A stretch of DNA of 13,875 nt, taken from positions 1 to 13,875 of the forward strand of contig DAOPXW010000050.1 of assembly GCA_035352555.1 (NCBI GenBank), given 5' to 3'. This DNA comes from UBA2922 sp035352555 (lineage in GTDB: Bacteria; Bacillota; Clostridia; Oscillospirales; Oscillospiraceae). The translations under genes were made by a program, and so were the position numbers. The notes below the pieces were generated by a model. The model searched no databases and had not been told where the DNA came from. It was given only the letters and a program-made list of their open reading frames with translations. Below, in pieces: positions 13,761-13,875 of this stretch (position 1 is the stretch's first letter; the number at the start of each line of letters is the position of its first letter).

Positions 13761-13875
13761 CATTTACATTTGGTTCATATCTTGTTCATGATTTTTTCAT
13801 ATTTGTACTGTATTTTTATATACAGAAAGAAACAAAAGATGTGATTTAGTTCCCGAAAGTTATAAAAAATACATA
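13761..13875. other. AT-rich presumed 5' region of an off-window heat-shock gene
   Basis: This stretch is much richer in A and T than the rest of the window. It contains three spaced TTCAT words (13774-13800), a T-run (13792-13797) and a small inverted repeat, CTGTAT/ATACAG (13809-13826). I see no good -35/-10 pair. The ATGs present run into stops within a few codons, so no gene starts here. Confidence 0.5.

Noticed and set aside
1..13875. CRISPR array, tRNA or rRNA genes, phage structural genes, toxin-antitoxin or defence systems
   Set aside because: No regularly spaced repeats, no tRNA-like cloverleaf and no recognisable genes of these kinds were seen on either strand.

Overview
This window looks like a chromosomal segment from an uncultured, GC-rich member of the Clostridia, probably a gut Oscillospiraceae-type bacterium. 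The grounds are strong AGGAGG-type ribosome binding sites, the infC-rpmI-rplT operon with a leader attenuator, a CIRCE heat-shock operator, and clostridial families such as the Mbeg1-like (DUF2974) hydrolase and DUF6054. The genus is inference. A run of exactly 100 N flanked by a perfect 55-bp duplication marks a short-read (probably metagenome) scaffold join.

Layout. 1-1690 is a lower-GC remnant of a mobile element: the 3' part of a zinc-finger gene on the minus strand lies head-to-head with a large serine recombinase that lacks its catalytic domain and carries a frameshift. From 1695 onward the sequence is ordinary chromosome. A minus-strand P-loop ATPase and a plus-strand DUF2974 hydrolase diverge from overlapping promoters. 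The translation operon infC-rpmI-rplT runs on the minus strand, with a consensus promoter, a leader of about 150 nt ending in an intrinsic terminator, and a non-AUG (AUA) infC start. deoC lies just upstream on the same strand. A tandem OB-fold SSB-like gene runs right and converges on a glyoxalase I-like gene.

7378-13645 is a tightly packed glycogen operon: glgB (branching enzyme), glgA (glycogen synthase), a GH13 neopullulanase/cyclomaltodextrinase-like enzyme, and a small DUF6054 protein. glgB/glgA and glgA/GH13 overlap, and DUF6054 follows 2 nt after GH13. GlgA would extend the alpha-1,4 chains, GlgB would branch them, and the GH13 enzyme could trim or recycle malto-oligosaccharides. No glgC, glgD or glgP is visible here. 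The GH13 protein has an N-terminal extension of about 158 residues that I do not recognise.

The window ends in an AT-rich intergenic stretch with a textbook CIRCE element embedded in a perfect 37-bp palindrome, implying that an HrcA-controlled heat-shock gene begins just beyond the right edge. I did not find a convincing new multi-gene system. The points most worth a second look are the GH13 N-terminal domain, the CIRCE site and its unseen target, the assembly join, the AUA-start infC with its attenuator, and the decayed recombinase junction.
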